Assembly: GCA_038380795.1 (NCBI GenBank)
Contig: CM076264.1
Span: 15,312,001 to 15,376,000 of the forward strand
Reading direction: 5' to 3'
DNA from: Pyrocephalus nanus
Taxonomy: Eukaryota > Chordata > Aves > Passeriformes > Tyrannidae
Length of the DNA stretch: 64,000 nt
The translations under genes were made by a program, and so were the position numbers. Of the stretch, positions 63,953-64,000 are shown one piece after another. Within the stretch, counting starts at the first letter, position 1. Every line of letters begins with the position of its first letter. The notes under the pieces were generated by a model. It was not told the origin of the DNA. It ran no database searches and saw nothing but the letters and a program-made list of their open reading frames with translations.

Positions 63953-64000
63953 CTGAAACACATAAAATTGATCCCTTTAAAACTACTATGTTATTCTTTC
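63953..64000 (-). other. LRBA: LRBA intron, cut by window end
   Basis: This stretch holds the acceptor of the exon at 63785-63952. The intron continues outside the window. Confidence 0.85.

Overview
This window is vertebrate nuclear DNA, most likely from a bird. Small coding exons with GT-AG splice sites are scattered over tens of kilobases of AT-rich intron. The interspersed repeats are mainly CR1 LINEs whose 3' ends carry the avian TTCTGTGATTCTGTG-type tail, and there are a few eroded amniote-age SINE and MITE-like relics. There are no bacterial-style operons, CRISPR arrays or phage genes. I cannot resolve the species.

Layout: two protein-coding genes converge tail to tail. Bases 1 to about 32,275 (+ strand) hold the 3' half of DCLK2 (doublecortin-like kinase 2). 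Eleven exons with fully consistent splice phases encode 411 residues: the end of the linker, the whole serine/threonine kinase domain and the C-terminal tail. They are followed by a 3' UTR of about 1.2 kb ending in AATAAA and an A-run. Bases about 36,960 to 64,000 (- strand) hold the 3' end of LRBA, the BEACH/WD40 trafficking scaffold. Five exons encode the last 241 residues, i.e. the C-terminal WD40 repeats and stop codon, followed by a predicted 3' UTR of about 1.4 kb. The 4.7 kb between the two predicted polyadenylation sites shows no gene. The DCLK2-LRBA pair in this orientation matches the conserved vertebrate arrangement (human 4q31.3).

Repeats: a 1.7 kb antisense CR1 that keeps its 5'/middle part but lacks its 3' end sits in a DCLK2 intron at 8.6-10.35 kb. 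Sense CR1 3' ends lie at 13.1-13.5 kb and 45.06-45.26 kb, short antisense CR1 tails at 17.9 and 21.5 kb, and a very old CR1 at about 58.6-59.7 kb. MIR/CORE-SINE-like relics lie at 4.5, 18.3 and 52.9 kb, and an inverted-repeat MITE-like relic at 3.0 kb.

The two genes have unrelated jobs: microtubule-associated kinase signalling, and vesicle trafficking/CTLA4 recycling. I see no new biological system here. The points most worth a second look are an 18-bp in-frame tandem duplication in an LRBA WD40 exon, a possible splice donor overlapping the DCLK2 stop codon, two GC/CpG-rich islands inside introns that may be conserved regulatory elements, a GC-rich segment that looks like a retrocopy, and several perfect palindromes and hairpins.
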